A stretch of 64,000 bases of DNA from Salticus scenicus (taxonomy: Eukaryota; Arthropoda; Arachnida; Araneae; Salticidae), in contig OZ005654.1 of NCBI GenBank assembly GCA_963930645.1, forward strand, positions 43,268,686 to 43,332,685, read 5' to 3'. Every line of letters starts with the position of its first letter. Position 1 is the first letter of the stretch. The position numbers and the translations under genes are program-made. The notes beneath the pieces are model-generated. The model searched no databases. It saw only the letters and a list, made by a program, of their open reading frames with translations, and was not told where the DNA came from. This document shows, in pieces, positions 48,901 to 62,470 of the stretch.

Positions 48901-51900
48901 CAGTTCAGCAGCTACCAGTAGATATCCTAAATAATGAAAATGGACAAAATATCTTTAGGGATGAAAACAGAAGAAGAAATAACATTCACAAATCACAAGC
49001 AGTGCCTGTTCCTCCTTTGCCAAATGCAGAGGAAAATGTAAGTGATGGTTCCAATTTCCTTTTTTACTTTTAATTGTTAATAATATTAATATTTAACTTT
49101 TTATAATAATGTGTATTTTTTAAATTTCATCGAGACTAAGAAAATTCAAAAGATGCCCCCAGCCACGATGAGAATTTAATTCCGTTTTTTGAAGCCTCAA
49201 TCAAAGAAACCCAAGATGATTCAGGAACAAAGGAAACCACTTACACAGAAGAATTGAATCCATTCAGCGAATTTCACCACAAAAATTACCAAACAGAAAA
49301 TACTTAAAGACAGATTGTACAGAGCAAGGAATCCAGTAACACGGAAAAATGCTTAAAGACAGATCCAGTTAAGAAATAGTCCCATAAAAAATACAGAGCG
49401 CCAACACCATCAAGCTTCCATAAGAACGAAAAAGGCGACATAGAAGGTGCCTTCGCCTGAAACTCCCGTTAATAACGACCAGTCATTAATGATAAATAAA
49501 CGTCTTCCTGTTCCCCAAAATCCTGTTCAGCAGCTACCAGTAGAAATCCGAAATAATGAAAATGGACAAAATATCTTTAGGGATGAAAACAGAAGAAGAA
49601 ATAACATTCGCAAGCAGTGCCTGTTCCTCCTGAGCCAACTACAGAGGAAAATGTAAGTGGTGGTTCCAATTTCTTTTTATATTTTTAATTTGTAATAATA
49701 ATATTAATATTTAACTTTTTTAATAATGTGTGTTTTTTAAATATCATCAAGACTAAGAAAAATCAAAAGATGCCCCCAGCCACGATGAGAATTTAAATCC
49801 GATTTTTGAGACCTCAATCAAAGAAACCCAAGATGATTCAGAAACAAAGGAAACCACTTACATAGAAGAATTGAATCCATTAAGCGAATTTTACCACCAA
49901 AATAATAAAACAGAAAATACTGAATGACAGATTGTACAGAGCAAGGAGTCCAATAACACGGAAAAATGCTTAAAGACAGATCCAGTTAAGAAATAGTCTC
50001 ATAAAAAATACAGAGCGCCAGCACCATCAAGCTGCCAAAAGAACGAAAAGGCGTCATAGAAGATGACTTCGCCTGAAACTCCCGTTAATAGCGACCAGTC
50101 ATTAATGATAAATTAACGTCTTTCTGTCCCTCAAACTCCAGTTCAGCAGCTACCAGTAGAAATCCGAAATAATGAAAGTGGACAAAATATCTTTAGGGAT
50201 GAAAACAGAAGAAGAAATAACATTCGCAAGCAGTGCCTGTTCCTCCTGTGCCAAATGCAGAGGAAAATGTAAGTGATGGTTCCAATTTCTTTTTATATTT
50301 TCAATTTTTAATAATATTAATATTTAACTTTTTATAATAATGTGTATTTTTTAAATTTCATCGAGACTAAGAAAATTCAAAAGATGCCCCCAGCCACGAT
50401 GAGAATTTAAATCCGTTTTTTGAAGCCTCAATCAAAAAAACCAACATGATTCAGAAACAAAGGAAACCACTTACATAGAAGAATTGAATCCATCAGCGAA
50501 TTTTACCACCAAAATAATAAAACAGAAAATACTGAAAGACAGATTGTACAGAGCAAGGAGTCCAATAACACGGGAAAATGTTCAAGGACAGATACAGTTA
50601 AGAAATAGTCCCATAAAAAATACAGAGCGCCAGCACCATCAAGCTGCCAAAAGAACGAAAAGTCGCCATAGAAGATGACTTCGCCTGAAACTCCCGTTAA
50701 TAACGACCAGTCATTAATGATAAATAAACGTCTTCCTGTCCCGCAAAATCCTGTTCAGCAGGTACCAGTAGAAATCCGAAATAATGAAAATGGACAAAAT
50801 ATCTTTAGGGATGAAAACAGAAGAAGAAATAACATTCACAAGCAGTGCCTGTTCCTCCTTTGCCAAATGCAGAGGAAAATGTAAGTGATGGTTCCAATTT
50901 CCTTTTATACTTTTAATTGTTAATAATATTAATCTATAACTTTTTATAATAATGTGTATTTTTTAAATTTCATCGAGACTAAGAAAATTCAAAAGATGCC
51001 CCCAGCAACGATGAGAATTTAAATCCGTTTTTTGAAGCCTCAATCAAAAAAACCCAAGATGATTCAGAAACAAAGGAAACCACTTACATAGAAGAATTGA
51101 ATCCATTCAGCGAATTTTACCAACAAAATAATAAAACAGAAAACACTGAAAGACATATTGTACAGAGCAAGGAGTCCAATAACACGGAAAAATGTTCAAG
51201 GACAGATACAGTTAAGAAATAGTCCCATAAAAAATACAGAGCGCCAGCACCATCAAGCTGCCAAAATAACGAAAAAGGCGACAAAGAAGGTTCCTTCGCC
51301 TCAAACTCCCGTTAATAGCGACCAGTCATTAATAATAAATTAACGTCTTCCTGTCCCGCAACCTCCAGTTCAGCAGCTACCAGTAGAAATCCGAAATAAT
51401 GAAAATGGACAAAATATGTTTAGGGGTGAAAACAAAAGAAGAAATAATATTCACAAGCAGTAGGAAAATGTAAGTGGTGGTTTTAATTTCTTTTTATATT
51501 TTTAATTTTTAATATTAATATTAATATTTAACTTTTTATAATAATGTGTGTTTTTTAAATTTCATCAAGACTAAGAAAATTCAAAAGATGCCCCCAGCTA
51601 CGATGAGAATTTTAATCTGATTTTTGAGACCTCAATCCAAGAAACCCAAGATGGTTCAGGAACAAAGGAAACCTCTTACAAAGAAGAATTAATCCATTCA
51701 GCGAATTTTACCACCAAAATAATAAAACAGAAAATACTGAAAGACAGATTGTACAGAGCAAGGGGTCCAATAACACGGAAAAATGCTTAAAGACAGATCC
51801 AGTTAAGAAATAGTCCCATAAAAAATACAGAGCGCCAGCATCATCAAGCTGCCAAAAGAACGAAAAGTCGCCATAGAAGATGACTTCGCCTGAAACTCCC

Positions 51901-52085
51901 GTTAATAACGACCAGTCATTAATGATAAATAAACGTCTTCCTGTCCCGCAAAATCCTGTTCAGCAGGTGCCAGTAGAAATCCGAAATAATGAAAATGGAC
52001 AAAATATCTTTAGGGATGAAAACAGAAGAAGAAATAACATTCACAAGCAGTGCCTGTTCCTCCTTTGCCAAATGCAGAGGAAAAT
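45976..52085 (+). repeat. Monomer block 11
   Basis: Ten monomers. Marks include the AATAATAATATTTACAAG S2 variant (46381-46593), an S1 in which the usual TAA before GAAAAT is AAA (near 46690), and two S2 copies with a 26-bp deletion (48404 and 51461). The 51.1-53.3 kb part recurs at 58.5-60.7 kb at an offset of about 7365 bp. Confidence 0.8.
46667..46864 (+). other. Acidic S1 open frame with an ATG, 65 codons
   Basis: This copy reads 'ATCAAGACAAAGAAAATT' where others have GACTAAG, so the TAA that normally bounds the S1 frame is gone. The frame opens upstream to an ATG in the AT-rich part. It reads DENLNPIFETSIKETQDDS, then TKETTYIEELNPLSEFYHQ, and ends at TGA in ACTGAATGACAG. It shows the acidic frame best, but the ATG lies in intron-like sequence. 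Confidence 0.3.
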
Positions 52086-55000
52086 GTAAGTGATGGTTCC
52101 AATTTCCTTTTATACTTTTAATTGTTAATAATATTAATATTTAACTTTTTATAATAATGTGTATTTTTTAAATTTCATCGAGACTAAGAAAATTCAAAAG
52201 ATGCCCCCAGCCACGATGAGAATTTAATTCCGTTTTTTGAAGCCTCAATCAAAGAAACCCAAGATGATTCAGGAACAAAGGAAACCACTTACACAGAAGA
52301 ATTGAATCCATTCAGCGAATTTCACCACAAAAATTACAAAACAGAAAATACTAAAAGACATATTGTACAGAGCAAGGAATCCAGTAACACGGAAAAATGC
52401 TTAAAGACAGATCCAGTTAAGAAATAGTCCCATAAAAAATACAGAGCGCCAGCACCATCAAGCTGCCATAAGAACGAAAAAGCGACATAGAAGGTGCCTT
52501 CGCCTGAAACTCCCGTTAATAACGACCAGTCATTAATGATAAATAAACGTCTTCCTGTTCCCCAAAATCCTGTTCAGCAGCTACCAGTAGAAATCCGAAA
52601 TAATGAAAATGGACAAAATATCTTTAGGGATGAAAACAGAAGAAGAAATAATAATATTTACAAGCAGTGCCTGTTCCTCCTGAGCCAACTACAGAGGAAA
52701 ATGTAAGTGGTGGTTCCAATTTCTTTTTATATTTTTAATTTGTAATAATAATATTAATATTTAACTTTTTTAATAATGTGTGTTTTTTAAATTTCATCAA
52801 GACTAAGAAAATTCAAAAGATACCCCCAGCCACGATGAGAATTTAAATCCGATTTTTGAGACCTCAATCAAAGAAACCCAAGATGATTCAGAAACAAAGG
52901 AAACCACTTACATAGAAGAATTGAATCCATTAAGCGAATTTTACCACCAAAATAATAAAACAGAAAATACTGAATGACAGATTGTACTGAGCAAGGAGTC
53001 CAAAAACACGGAAAAATGCTCGAAGACAGATACAATTAAGAAATAGTCCAATAAAATATACAGAGCACCAGCACCATCAAGCTGCCAAAAGAACGAAAAA
53101 GGCGACATAGAAAGGTGCCTTCGCCTGAAATTCCCGTTAATAACGACCAGTCATTAATGATAAATAAACGTCTTCCTGTCCCGCAAAATTCAGTTCAGCA
53201 GCTACCAGTAGATATCCGAAATAATGAAAATGGACAAAATATCTTTAGGGATGGAAACAGAAGAAGAAATATGTAACATTCACAAGCAGTGCCTATTCCT
53301 CCTGTGCCAAATGCAGAGGAAAATGTAAGTGATGGTTCCAATTTCTTTTTATATTTTCAATTTTTAATAATATTAATATTTAACTTTTTATAATAATGTG
53401 TATTTTTAAATTTCATCGAGACTAAGAAAATTCAAAAGATGCCCCCAGCCACGATGAGAATTTAATTCCGTTTTTTGAAGCCTCAATCAAAGAAACCCAA
53501 GATGATTCAGGAACAAAGGAAACCACTTACACAGAAGAATTGAATCCATTCAGCGAATTTCACCACAAAAATTACAAAACAGAAAATACTAAAAGACAGA
53601 TTGTACAGAGCAATGAATCCAGTAACACGGAAAAATGCTTAAAGACAGATCCAGTTAAGAAATAGTCCCATAAAAAATACAGAGTGCCAGCACCATCAAG
53701 CTGCCATAAGAACGAAAAAGCGACATAGAAGGTGCCTTCGCCTGAAACTCCCGTTAATAACGACCAGTCATTAATGATAAATAAACGTCTTCCTGTTCCC
53801 CAAAATCCTTTTCAGCAGCTACCAGTAGAAATCCGAAATAATGAAAATGGACAAAATATCTTTAGGGATGAAAACAGAAGAAGAAATAATAATATTTACA
53901 AGCAGTGCCTGTTCCTCCTGAGCCAACTACAGAGGAAAATGTAAGTGATGGTTCCAATTTCTTTTTATATTTTCAATTTTTAATAATATTAATATTTAAT
54001 TTTTTATAATAATGTGTATTTTTTAAATTTCATCGAGACTAAGAAAATTCAAAAGATGCCCCCAGCCACGATGAGAATTTAAATCCGTTTTTTGAAGCCT
54101 CAATCAAAAAAACCAACATGATTCAGAAACAAAGGAAACCACTTACATAGAAGAATTGAATCCATCAGCGAATTTTACCACCAAAATAATAAAACAGAAA
54201 ATACTGAAAGACAGATTGTACAGAGCAAGGAGTCCAATAACACGGGAAAATGTTCAAGGACAGATACAGTTAAGAAATAGTCCCATAAAAAATACAGAGC
54301 GCCAGCACCATCAAGCTGCCAAAAGAACGAAAAGTCGCCATAGAAGATGACTTCGCCTGAAACTCCCGTTAATAACGACCAGTCATTAATGATAAATAAA
54401 CGTCTTCCTGTTCCGCAAAATCCTGTTCAGCAGCTACCAGTAGATATCCGAAATAATGAAAATGGACAAAATATCTTTAGGGATGAAAACAGAAGAAGAA
54501 ATAACATTCACAAGCAGTGCCTGTTCCTCCTTTGCCAAATGCAGAGGAAAATGTAAGTGATGGTTCCAATTTCCTTTTATACTTTTAATTGTTAATAATA
54601 TTAATATTTAACTTTTTATAATAATGTGTATTTTTTAAATTTCATCGAGACTAAGAAAATTCAAAAGATGCCCCCAGCCACGATGAGAATTTAATTCCGT
54701 TTTTTGAAGCCTCAATCAAAGAAACCCAAGATGATTCAGGAACAAAGGAAACCACTTACACAGAAGAATTGAATCCATTCAGCGAATTTCACCACAAAAA
54801 TTACAAAACAGAAAATACTAAAAGACATATTGTACAGAGCAAGGAATCCAGTAACACGGAAAAATGCTTAAAGACAGATCCAGTTAAGAAATAGTCCCAT
54901 AAAAAATACAGAGCGCCAGCACCATCAAGCTGCCATAAGAACGAAAAAGCGACATAGAAGGTGCCTTCGCCTGAAACTCCCGTTAATAACGACCAGTCAT

Positions 55001-57023
55001 TAATGATAAATAAACGTCTTCCTGTTCCCCAAAATCCTGTTCAGCAGCTACCAGTAGAAATCCGAAATAATGAAAATGGACAAAATATCTTTAGGGATGA
55101 AAACAGAAGAAGAAATAATAATATTTACAAGCAGTGCCTGTTCCTCCTGAGCCAACTACAGAGGAAAATGTAAGTGGTGGTTCCAATTTCTTTTTATATT
55201 TTTAATTTGTAATAATAATATTAATATTTAACTTTTTTAATAATGTGTGTTTTTTAAATTTCATCAAGACTAAGAAAATTCAAAAGATACCCCCAGCCAC
55301 GATGAGAATTTAAATCCGATTTTTGAGACCTCAATCAAAGAAACCCAAGATGATTCAGAAACAAAGGAAACCACTTACATAGAAGAATTGAATCCATTAA
55401 GCGAATTTTACCACCAAAATAATAAAACAGAAAATACTGAATGACAGATTGTACTGAGCAAGGAGTCCAAAAACACGGAAAAATGCTCGAAGACAGATAC
55501 AATTAAGAAATAGTCCAATAAAATATACAGAGCACCAGCACCATCAAGCTGCCAAAAGAACGAAAAAGGCGACATAGAAAGGTGCCTTCGCCTGAAATTC
55601 CCGTTAATAACGACCAGTCATTAATGATAAATAAACGTCTTCCTGTCCCGCAAAATTCAGTTCAGCAGCTACCAGTAGATATCCGAAATAATGAAAATGG
55701 ACAAAATATCTTTAGGGATGGAAACAGAAGAAGAAATATGTAACATTCACAAGCAGTGCCTATTCCTCCTGTGCCAAATGCAGAGGAAAATGTAAGTGAT
55801 GGTTCCAATTTCTTTTTATATTTTCAATTTTTAATAATATTAATATTTAACTTTTTATAATAATGTGTATTTTTAAATTTCATCGAGACTAAGAAAATTC
55901 AAAAGATGCCCCCAGCCACGATGAGAATTTAATTCCGTTTTTTGAAGCCTCAATCAAAGAAACCCAAGATGATTCAGGAACAAAGGAAACCACTTACACA
56001 GAAGAATTGAATCCATTCAGCGAATTTCACCACAAAAATTACAAAACAGAAAATACTAAAAGACAGATTGTACAGAGCAATGAATCCAGTAACACGGAAA
56101 AATGCTTAAAGACAGATCCAGTTAAGAAATAGTCCCATAAAAAATACAGAGTGCCAGCACCATCAAGCTGCCATAAGAACGAAAAAGCGACATAGAAGGT
56201 GCCTTCGCCTGAAACTCCCGTTAATAACGACCAGTCATTAATGATAAATAAACGTCTTCCTGTTCCCCAAAATCCTTTTCAGCAGCTACCAGTAGAAATC
56301 CGAAATAATGAAAATGGACAAAATATCTTTAGGGATGAAAACAGAAGAAGAAATAATAATATTTACAAGCAGTGCCTGTTCCTCCTGAGCCAACTACAGA
56401 GGAAAATGTAAGTGATGGTTCCAATTTCTTTTTATATTTTCAATTTTTAATAATATTAATATTTAATTTTTTATAATAATGTGTATTTTTTAAATTTCAT
56501 CGAGACTAAGAAAATTCAAAAGATGCCCCCAGCCACGATGAGAATTTAAATCCGTTTTTTGAAGCCTCAATCAAAAAAACCAACATGATTCAGAAACAAA
56601 GGAAACCACTTACATAGAAGAATTGAATCCATCAGCGAATTTTACCACCAAAATAATAAAACAGAAAATACTGAAAGACAGATTGTACAGAGCAAGGAGT
56701 CCAATAACACGGGAAAATGTTCAAGGACAGATACAGTTAAGAAATAGTCCCATAAAAAATACAGAGCGCCAGCACCATCAAGCTGCCAAAAGAACGAAAA
56801 GTCGCCATAGAAGATGACTTCGCCTGAAACTCCCGTTAATAACGACCAGTCATTAATGATAAATAAACGTCTTCCTGTTCCGCAAAATCCTGTTCAGCAG
56901 CTACCAGTAGATATCCGAAATAATGAAAATGGACAAAATATCTTTAGGGATGAAAACAGAAGAAGAAATAACATTCACAAGCAGTGCCTGTTCCTCCTGT
57001 GCCAAATGCAGAGGAAAATGTAA
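52086..57023 (+). repeat. Block 12: recent 2467-bp tandem duplication (two copies of four monomers)
   Basis: Successive monomers from about 52.07 kb match those 2467 bp further on. Pairs include 52494 and 54961, 53732 and 56199, 54347 and 56814. Private marks occur in both copies: AGACATATTG (52359, 54826), a TATG insertion in GAAATATGTAACATTC (about 53270 and 55737), and GAGTGCCAGC. I saw almost no differences between copies. The breakpoint lies near TCCTCCTTTGCC (about 52065 and 54530). Confidence 0.85.
52188..52427 (+). other. Best-kept S1 acidic frame, stop to stop (79 codons)
   Basis: Between TAA at 52185 and TAG at 52425 the acidic frame is fully open: ENSKDAPSHDENLIPFFEA, SIKETQDDSGTKETTYTEEL, NPFSEFHHKNYKTENTK, then SSNTEKCLKTDPVKK. 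Identical-length copies are at 54655-54894 and 59553-59792. It has no ATG, so it could only be coding as an internal or terminal exon. It has no hydrophobic segment and no known domain. Across the array, substitutions often leave it open, but several classes break it (TAG in ACTTACATAG in class B, TGA in ACTGAATGA). Confidence 0.4.
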
Positions 57024-60000
57024 GTGATGGTTCCAATTTCTTTTTATATTTTCAATTTTTAATAATATTAATATTTAACTTTTTATAATAATGTGTATTT
57101 TTTAAATTTCATCGAGACTAAGAAAATTCAAAAGATGCCCCAGCCACGATGAGAATTTAAATCCGTTTTTTGAAGCCTCAATCAAAAAAACCAACATGAT
57201 TCAGAAACAAAGGAAACCACTTACATAGAAGAATTGAATCCATCAGCGAATTTTACCACCAAAATAATAAAACAGAAAATACTGAAAGACAGATTGTACA
57301 GAGCAAGGAGTCCAATAACACGGGAAAATGTTCAAGGACAGATACAGTTAAGAAATAGTCCCATAAAAAATACAGAGCGCCAGCACCATCAAGCTGCCAA
57401 AAGAACGAAAAGTCGCCATAGAAGATGACTTCGCCTGAAACTCCCGTTAATAACGACCAGTCATTAATGATAAATAAACGTCTTCCTGTTCCGCAAAATC
57501 CTGTTCAGCAGCTACCAGTAGAAATCAGAAATAATGAAAATGGACAAAATATCTTTAGGGATGTAAACAGAAGAAGAAATAATATTCACAAGCAGTGCCT
57601 GTTCCTCCTGTGCCAAATACAATAGAAAATGTAAGTGATGGTTCCAATTTCTTTTTATATTTTTAATGTATAATAATATTAATCTATAACTATTTATAAT
57701 AATGTGTATTTTTTAAATTTCATCGAGGCTAAGAAAATTCAAAAGATGCCCCCAGCCATGATGAGAATTTAAATCCATTTTTTGAAGCCTCAATCAAAGA
57801 AACCCAAGATGATTGAGAAACAAAGGAAACCACGTACATAGAAGAATTGAATCCATTAAGCGAATTTTACCCAAAAAAAATAAAACAGAAAATACTGAAT
57901 GACAGATTGTACAGAGCAAGGAGTCCAATAACACGGAAAAATGCTCGAAGACAGATACAATTAAGAAATAGTCCAATACAAAATACAGAGCGCCAGCACC
58001 ATCAAGCTGCCAACAGAACGAAAAAGGCGACATAGAAAGGTGCCTTCGCCTGAAACTCCCGTTAATAGCGACCACTCATTAATAATAAATTAACGTCTTC
58101 CTGTCCCGCAAAATTCAGTTCAGCAGCTACCAGTAGATATCCGAAATAATGAAAATGGACAAAATATCTTTAGGGATGAAAACAGAAGAAGAAATAACAT
58201 TCACAAGCAGTGCCTGTTCCTCCTGTGCCAAATGCAGAGGGAAATGTAAGTGATGTTTCCAATTTCTTTTTATATTTTTGATTTTTAACAATATCAGTAT
58301 TTAACTTTTTATAATAATGTGTATTTTTTAAATTTCATCGAGACTAAGAAAATTCAAAAGATGCCCCCAGCCACGATGAGAATTTAAATCCGTTTTTTGA
58401 AGCCTCAATCAAAAAAACGCAAGATGATTCAGAAACAAAGGAAACCACTTACATAGAAGAATTGAATCCATTCAGCGAATTTTACCAACAAAATAATAAA
58501 ACAGAAAACACTGAAAGACAGATTGTACAGAGCAAGGAGTCCAATAACACGGAAAAATGTTCAAGGACAGATACAGTTAAGAAATAGTCCCATAAAAAAT
58601 ACAGAGCGCCAGCACCATCAAGCTGCCAAAATAACGAAAAAGGCGTCAAAGAAGGTTCCTTCGCCTCAAACTCCCGTTAATAGCGACCAGTCATTAATAA
58701 TAAATTAACGTCTTCCTGTCCCGCAACCTCCAGTTCAGCAGCTACCAGTAGAAATCCGAAATAATGAAAATGGACAAAATATCTTTAGGGGTGAAAACAA
58801 AAGAAGAAATAATATTCACAAGCAGTGGGAAAATGTAAGTGGTGGTTCCAATTTCTTTTTATATTTTTAATTTTTAATATTAATATTAATATTTAACTTT
58901 TTATAATAATGTGTGTTTTTTAAATTTCATCAAGACTAAGAAAATTCAAAAGATGCCCCCAGCTACGATGAGAATTTAAATCTGATTTTTGAGACCTCAA
59001 TCCAAGAAACCCAAGATGGTTTAGGAACAAAGGAAACCTCTTACAAAGAAGAATTAATCCATTCAGCGAATTTTACCACCAAAATAATAAAACAGAAAAT
59101 ACTGAAAGACAGATTGTACAGAGCAAGGGGTCCAATAACACGGAAAAATGCTTAAAGACAGATCCAGTTAAGAAATAGTCCCATAAAAAATACAGAGCGC
59201 CAGCATCATCAAGCTGCCAAAAGAACGAAAAGTCGCCATAGAAGATGACTTCGCCTGAAACTCCCGTTAATAACGACCAGTCATTAATGATAAATAAACG
59301 TCTTCCTGTCCCGCAAAATCCTGTTCAGCAGGTACCAGTAGAAATCCGAAATAATGAAAATGGACAAAATATCTTTAGGGATGAAAACAGAAGAAGAAAT
59401 AACATTCACAAGCAGTGCCTGTTCCTCCTTTGCCAAATGCAGAGGAAAATGTAAGTGATGGTTCCAATTTCCTTTTATACTTTTAATTGTTAATAATATT
59501 AATATTTAACTTTTTATAATAATGTGTATTTTTTAAATTTCATCGAGACTAAGAAAATTCAAAAGATGCCCCCAGCCACGATGAGAATTTAATTCCGTTT
59601 TTTGAAGCCTCAATCAAAGAAACCCAAGATGATTCAGGAACAAAGGAAACCACTTACACAGAAGAATTGAATCCATTCAGCGAATTTCACCACAAAAATT
59701 ACAAAACAGAAAATACTAAAAGACAGATTGTACAGAGCAAGGAATCCAGTAACACGGAAAAATGCTTAAAGACAGATCCAGTTAAGAAATAGTCCCATAA
59801 AAAATACAGAGCGCCAGCACCATCAAGCTGCCATAAGAACGAAAAAGGCGACATAGAAGGTGCCTTCGCCTGAAACTCCCGTTAATAACGACCAGTCATT
59901 AATGATAAATAAACGTCTTCCTGTTCCCCAAAATCCTGTTCAGCAGCTACCAGTAGAAATCCGAAACAATGAAAATGGACAAAATATCTTTAGGGATGAA

Positions 60001-62016
60001 AACAGAAGAAGAAATAATAATATTTACAAGCAGTGCCTGTTCCTCCTGAGCCAACTACAGAGGAAAATGTAAGTGGTGGTTCCAATTTCTTTTTATATTT
60101 TTAATTTGTAATAATAATATTAATATTTAACTTTTTTAATAATGTGTGTTTTTTAAATTTCATCAAGACTAAGAAAATTCAAAAGATGCCCCCAGCCACG
60201 ATGAGAATTTAAATCCGATTTTTGAGACCTCAATCAAAGAAACCCAAGATGATTCAGAAACAAAGGAAACCACTTACATAGAAGAATTGAATCCATTAAG
60301 CGAATTTTACCACCAAAATAATAAAACAGAAAATACTGAATGACAGATTGTACAGAGCAAGGAGTCCAAAAACACGGAAAAATGCTCGAAGACAGATACA
60401 ATTAAGAAATAGTCCAATAAAAAATACAGAGCACCAGCACCATCAAGCTGCCAAAAGAACGAAAAAGGCGACATGGAAAGGTGCCTTCGCCTGAAACTCC
60501 CGTTAATAACGACCAGTCATTAATGATAAATAAACGTCTTCCTGTCCCGCAAAATTCAGTTCAGCAGCTACCAGTAGATATCCGAAATAATGAAAATGGA
60601 CAAAATATCTTTAGGGATGGAAACATAAGAAGAAATAACATTCACAAGCAGTGCCTGTTCCTCCTGTGCCAAATGCAGAGGAAAATGTAAGTGATGGTTC
60701 CAATTTCTTTTTATATTTTCAATTTTTAATAATATTAATATTTAACTTTTTATAATAATGTGTATTTTTAAATTTCATCGAGACTAAGAAAATTCAAAAG
60801 ATGCCCCCAGCCACGATGAGAATTTAAATCCGTTTTTTGAAGCCTCAATCAAAAAAACCAAGATGATTCAGAAACAAAGGAAGCCACTTACATAGAAGAA
60901 TTGAATCCATTCAGCGAATTTTACCACCAAAATAATAAAACAGAAAATACTGAAAGACAGATTGTACAGAGCAAGGAGTCCAATAACACGGAAAAATGCT
61001 TAAAGACAGATCCAGTTAAGAAATAGTCTCATAAAATATACAGAGCGCCAGCACCATCAAGCTGCCAAAAGAACGAAAAGGCGTCATAGAAGATGACTTC
61101 GCCTGAAACTCCCGTTAATAGCGACCAGTCATTAATGATAAATTAACGTCTTTCTGTCCCTCAAACTCCAGTTCAGCAGCTACCAGTAGAAATCCGAAAT
61201 AATGAAAGTGGACAAAATATCTTTAGGGATGAATACAGAAGAAGAAATAACATTCACAAGCAGTGCCTGTTCCTCCTGTGCCAAATGCAGAGGAAAATGT
61301 AAGTGATGGTTCCAATTTCTTTTTATATTTTTGATTTTTAACAATATCAGTATTTAACTTTTTATAATAATGTGTATTTTTTAAATTTCATCGAGACTAA
61401 GAAAATTCAAAAGATGCCCCCAGCCACGATGAGAATTTAAATCCGTTTTTTGAAGCCTCAATCAAAAAAACCAAGATGATTCAGAAACAAAGGAAGCCAC
61501 TTACATAGAAGAATTAATCCATTCAGCGAATTTTACCACCAAAATAATAAAACAGAAAATACTGAAAGACAGATTGTACAGAGCAAGGAATCCAATAACA
61601 CGGAAAAATGCTTAAAGACAGATCCAGTTAAGAAATAGTCTCATAAAAAATACAGAGCGCCAGCACCATCAAGCTGCCAAAAGAACGAATAAGCGTCATA
61701 GTAGATGACTTCGCCTGAAACTCCCGTTAATAGCGACCAGTCATTAATGATAAATTAACGTCTTTCTGTCCCGCAAACTCCAGTTCAGCAGCTACCAGTA
61801 GAAATCCGAAATAATGAAAGTGGACAAAATATCTTTAGGGATGAAAACAGAAGAAGAAATAATATTCACAAGCAGTGGCTGTTCCTCCTGTGCCAACTAC
61901 AGAGGAAAATGTAAGTGGTGGTTCCAATTTCTTTTTATATTTTTAATTATTTAATAATATTAATTTTTTAATAATGTGTATTTTTAAAATATCATGAAGA
62001 GAAAGAAAATTCAAAA
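57024..62016 (+). repeat. Block 13: last monomers and the array edge
   Basis: Eight monomers. They include the 26-bp deletion type (58826) and the copy of 51.1-53.3 kb. The last units (61085 onward) carry more private changes: GAATAAGCGTCATAGTAG, a rewritten AT-rich part, and ATATCATGAAGAGAAAG. The final monomer stops at about 62016 inside 'AAAATTCAAAA'. More divergence at the edge is usual for tandem arrays. Confidence 0.82.
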
Positions 62017-62020
62017 CAAA

Positions 62021-62470
62021 CAGAGTTGGGCAAAATCGTAATTCAATTAATTTGTAATGAATTACATTTCAATTGACAGTAAGCAATTACAATTATGATT
62101 ACTTGTAATTGTAACTGAGCATCTGCAATTAATCATTACTTTAATCGTAACTAAAAGCTTCAATTATTATTACTTTAAAGTAATTATAATTGAAAAGTTT
62201 TAGTTACAATTACATGTAATGTAATTAATAATTATTTTATAAAATTGAAATGTAATTGCAGTTAAAAACCATTTTATAGAATTAGAATATAATTGTAATT
62301 AGAAACGTTATAATTATAATTACTTTTCTGTACTTATAATTAAAAATTTACGATTGCAATTATATGTAATTTAATGGTTAATTATTTTACGTAATTATAA
62401 ATGTAATTGTAATTACTGACGATATAATTATAATTGTAATATTGTAATTGTGACTTTGGAATTCAAATTA
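62021..62470. mobile_element. AT-rich TAATTG/CAATTA stretch with a hAT-like terminus
   Basis: Starting at CAGAGTTGGGCAAAATCG, about 450 bp are built from variants of GTAATTGTAATTAC and its complement, giving much self-complementarity. CAGAGTTGGGCAA resembles the ends of hAT-type non-autonomous elements seen in insects; this comes from memory, not a search. I found no matching right end or target duplication, so it may be truncated or a simple-repeat expansion. There is no gene in it. Confidence 0.4.

Larger units (their letters stand above)
1..62016 (+). repeat. Tandem array of about 100 monomers of about 615 bp
   Basis: The same sequence recurs head to tail from the first base to about 62016. 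I counted about 100 copies using the conserved GAGGAAAATGTAAGTGATGG block as anchor. Spacing is mostly 611-619 bp, with exceptions explained by a MITE insertion (about 850 bp), a 200-N gap (793 bp) and small deletions (about 590 bp). Each monomer holds, in order, an AT-rich intron-like part of about 100-125 bp, an acidic open segment (S1, about 210-240 bp), and a Pro/Asn-rich segment (S2, about 210-280 bp). No inverted copies were seen. The window starts inside a monomer, so the true array is longer. Function is unknown: it could be a satellite or a repeated-exon gene. Confidence 0.97.

Noticed and set aside
298..60690. The many 66-70-codon S2 open frames as separate protein-coding genes
   Set aside because: Most begin at GTG or TTG with no ATG, and they recur once per monomer. 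They end inside the conserved GTAAGT donor and have no promoter or known domain. I describe representatives as repeat segments instead.
1..62016. CRISPR array or bacterial repeat
   Set aside because: The repeats are about 615 bp with no short direct repeats and unique spacers, and the mobile elements are eukaryotic.
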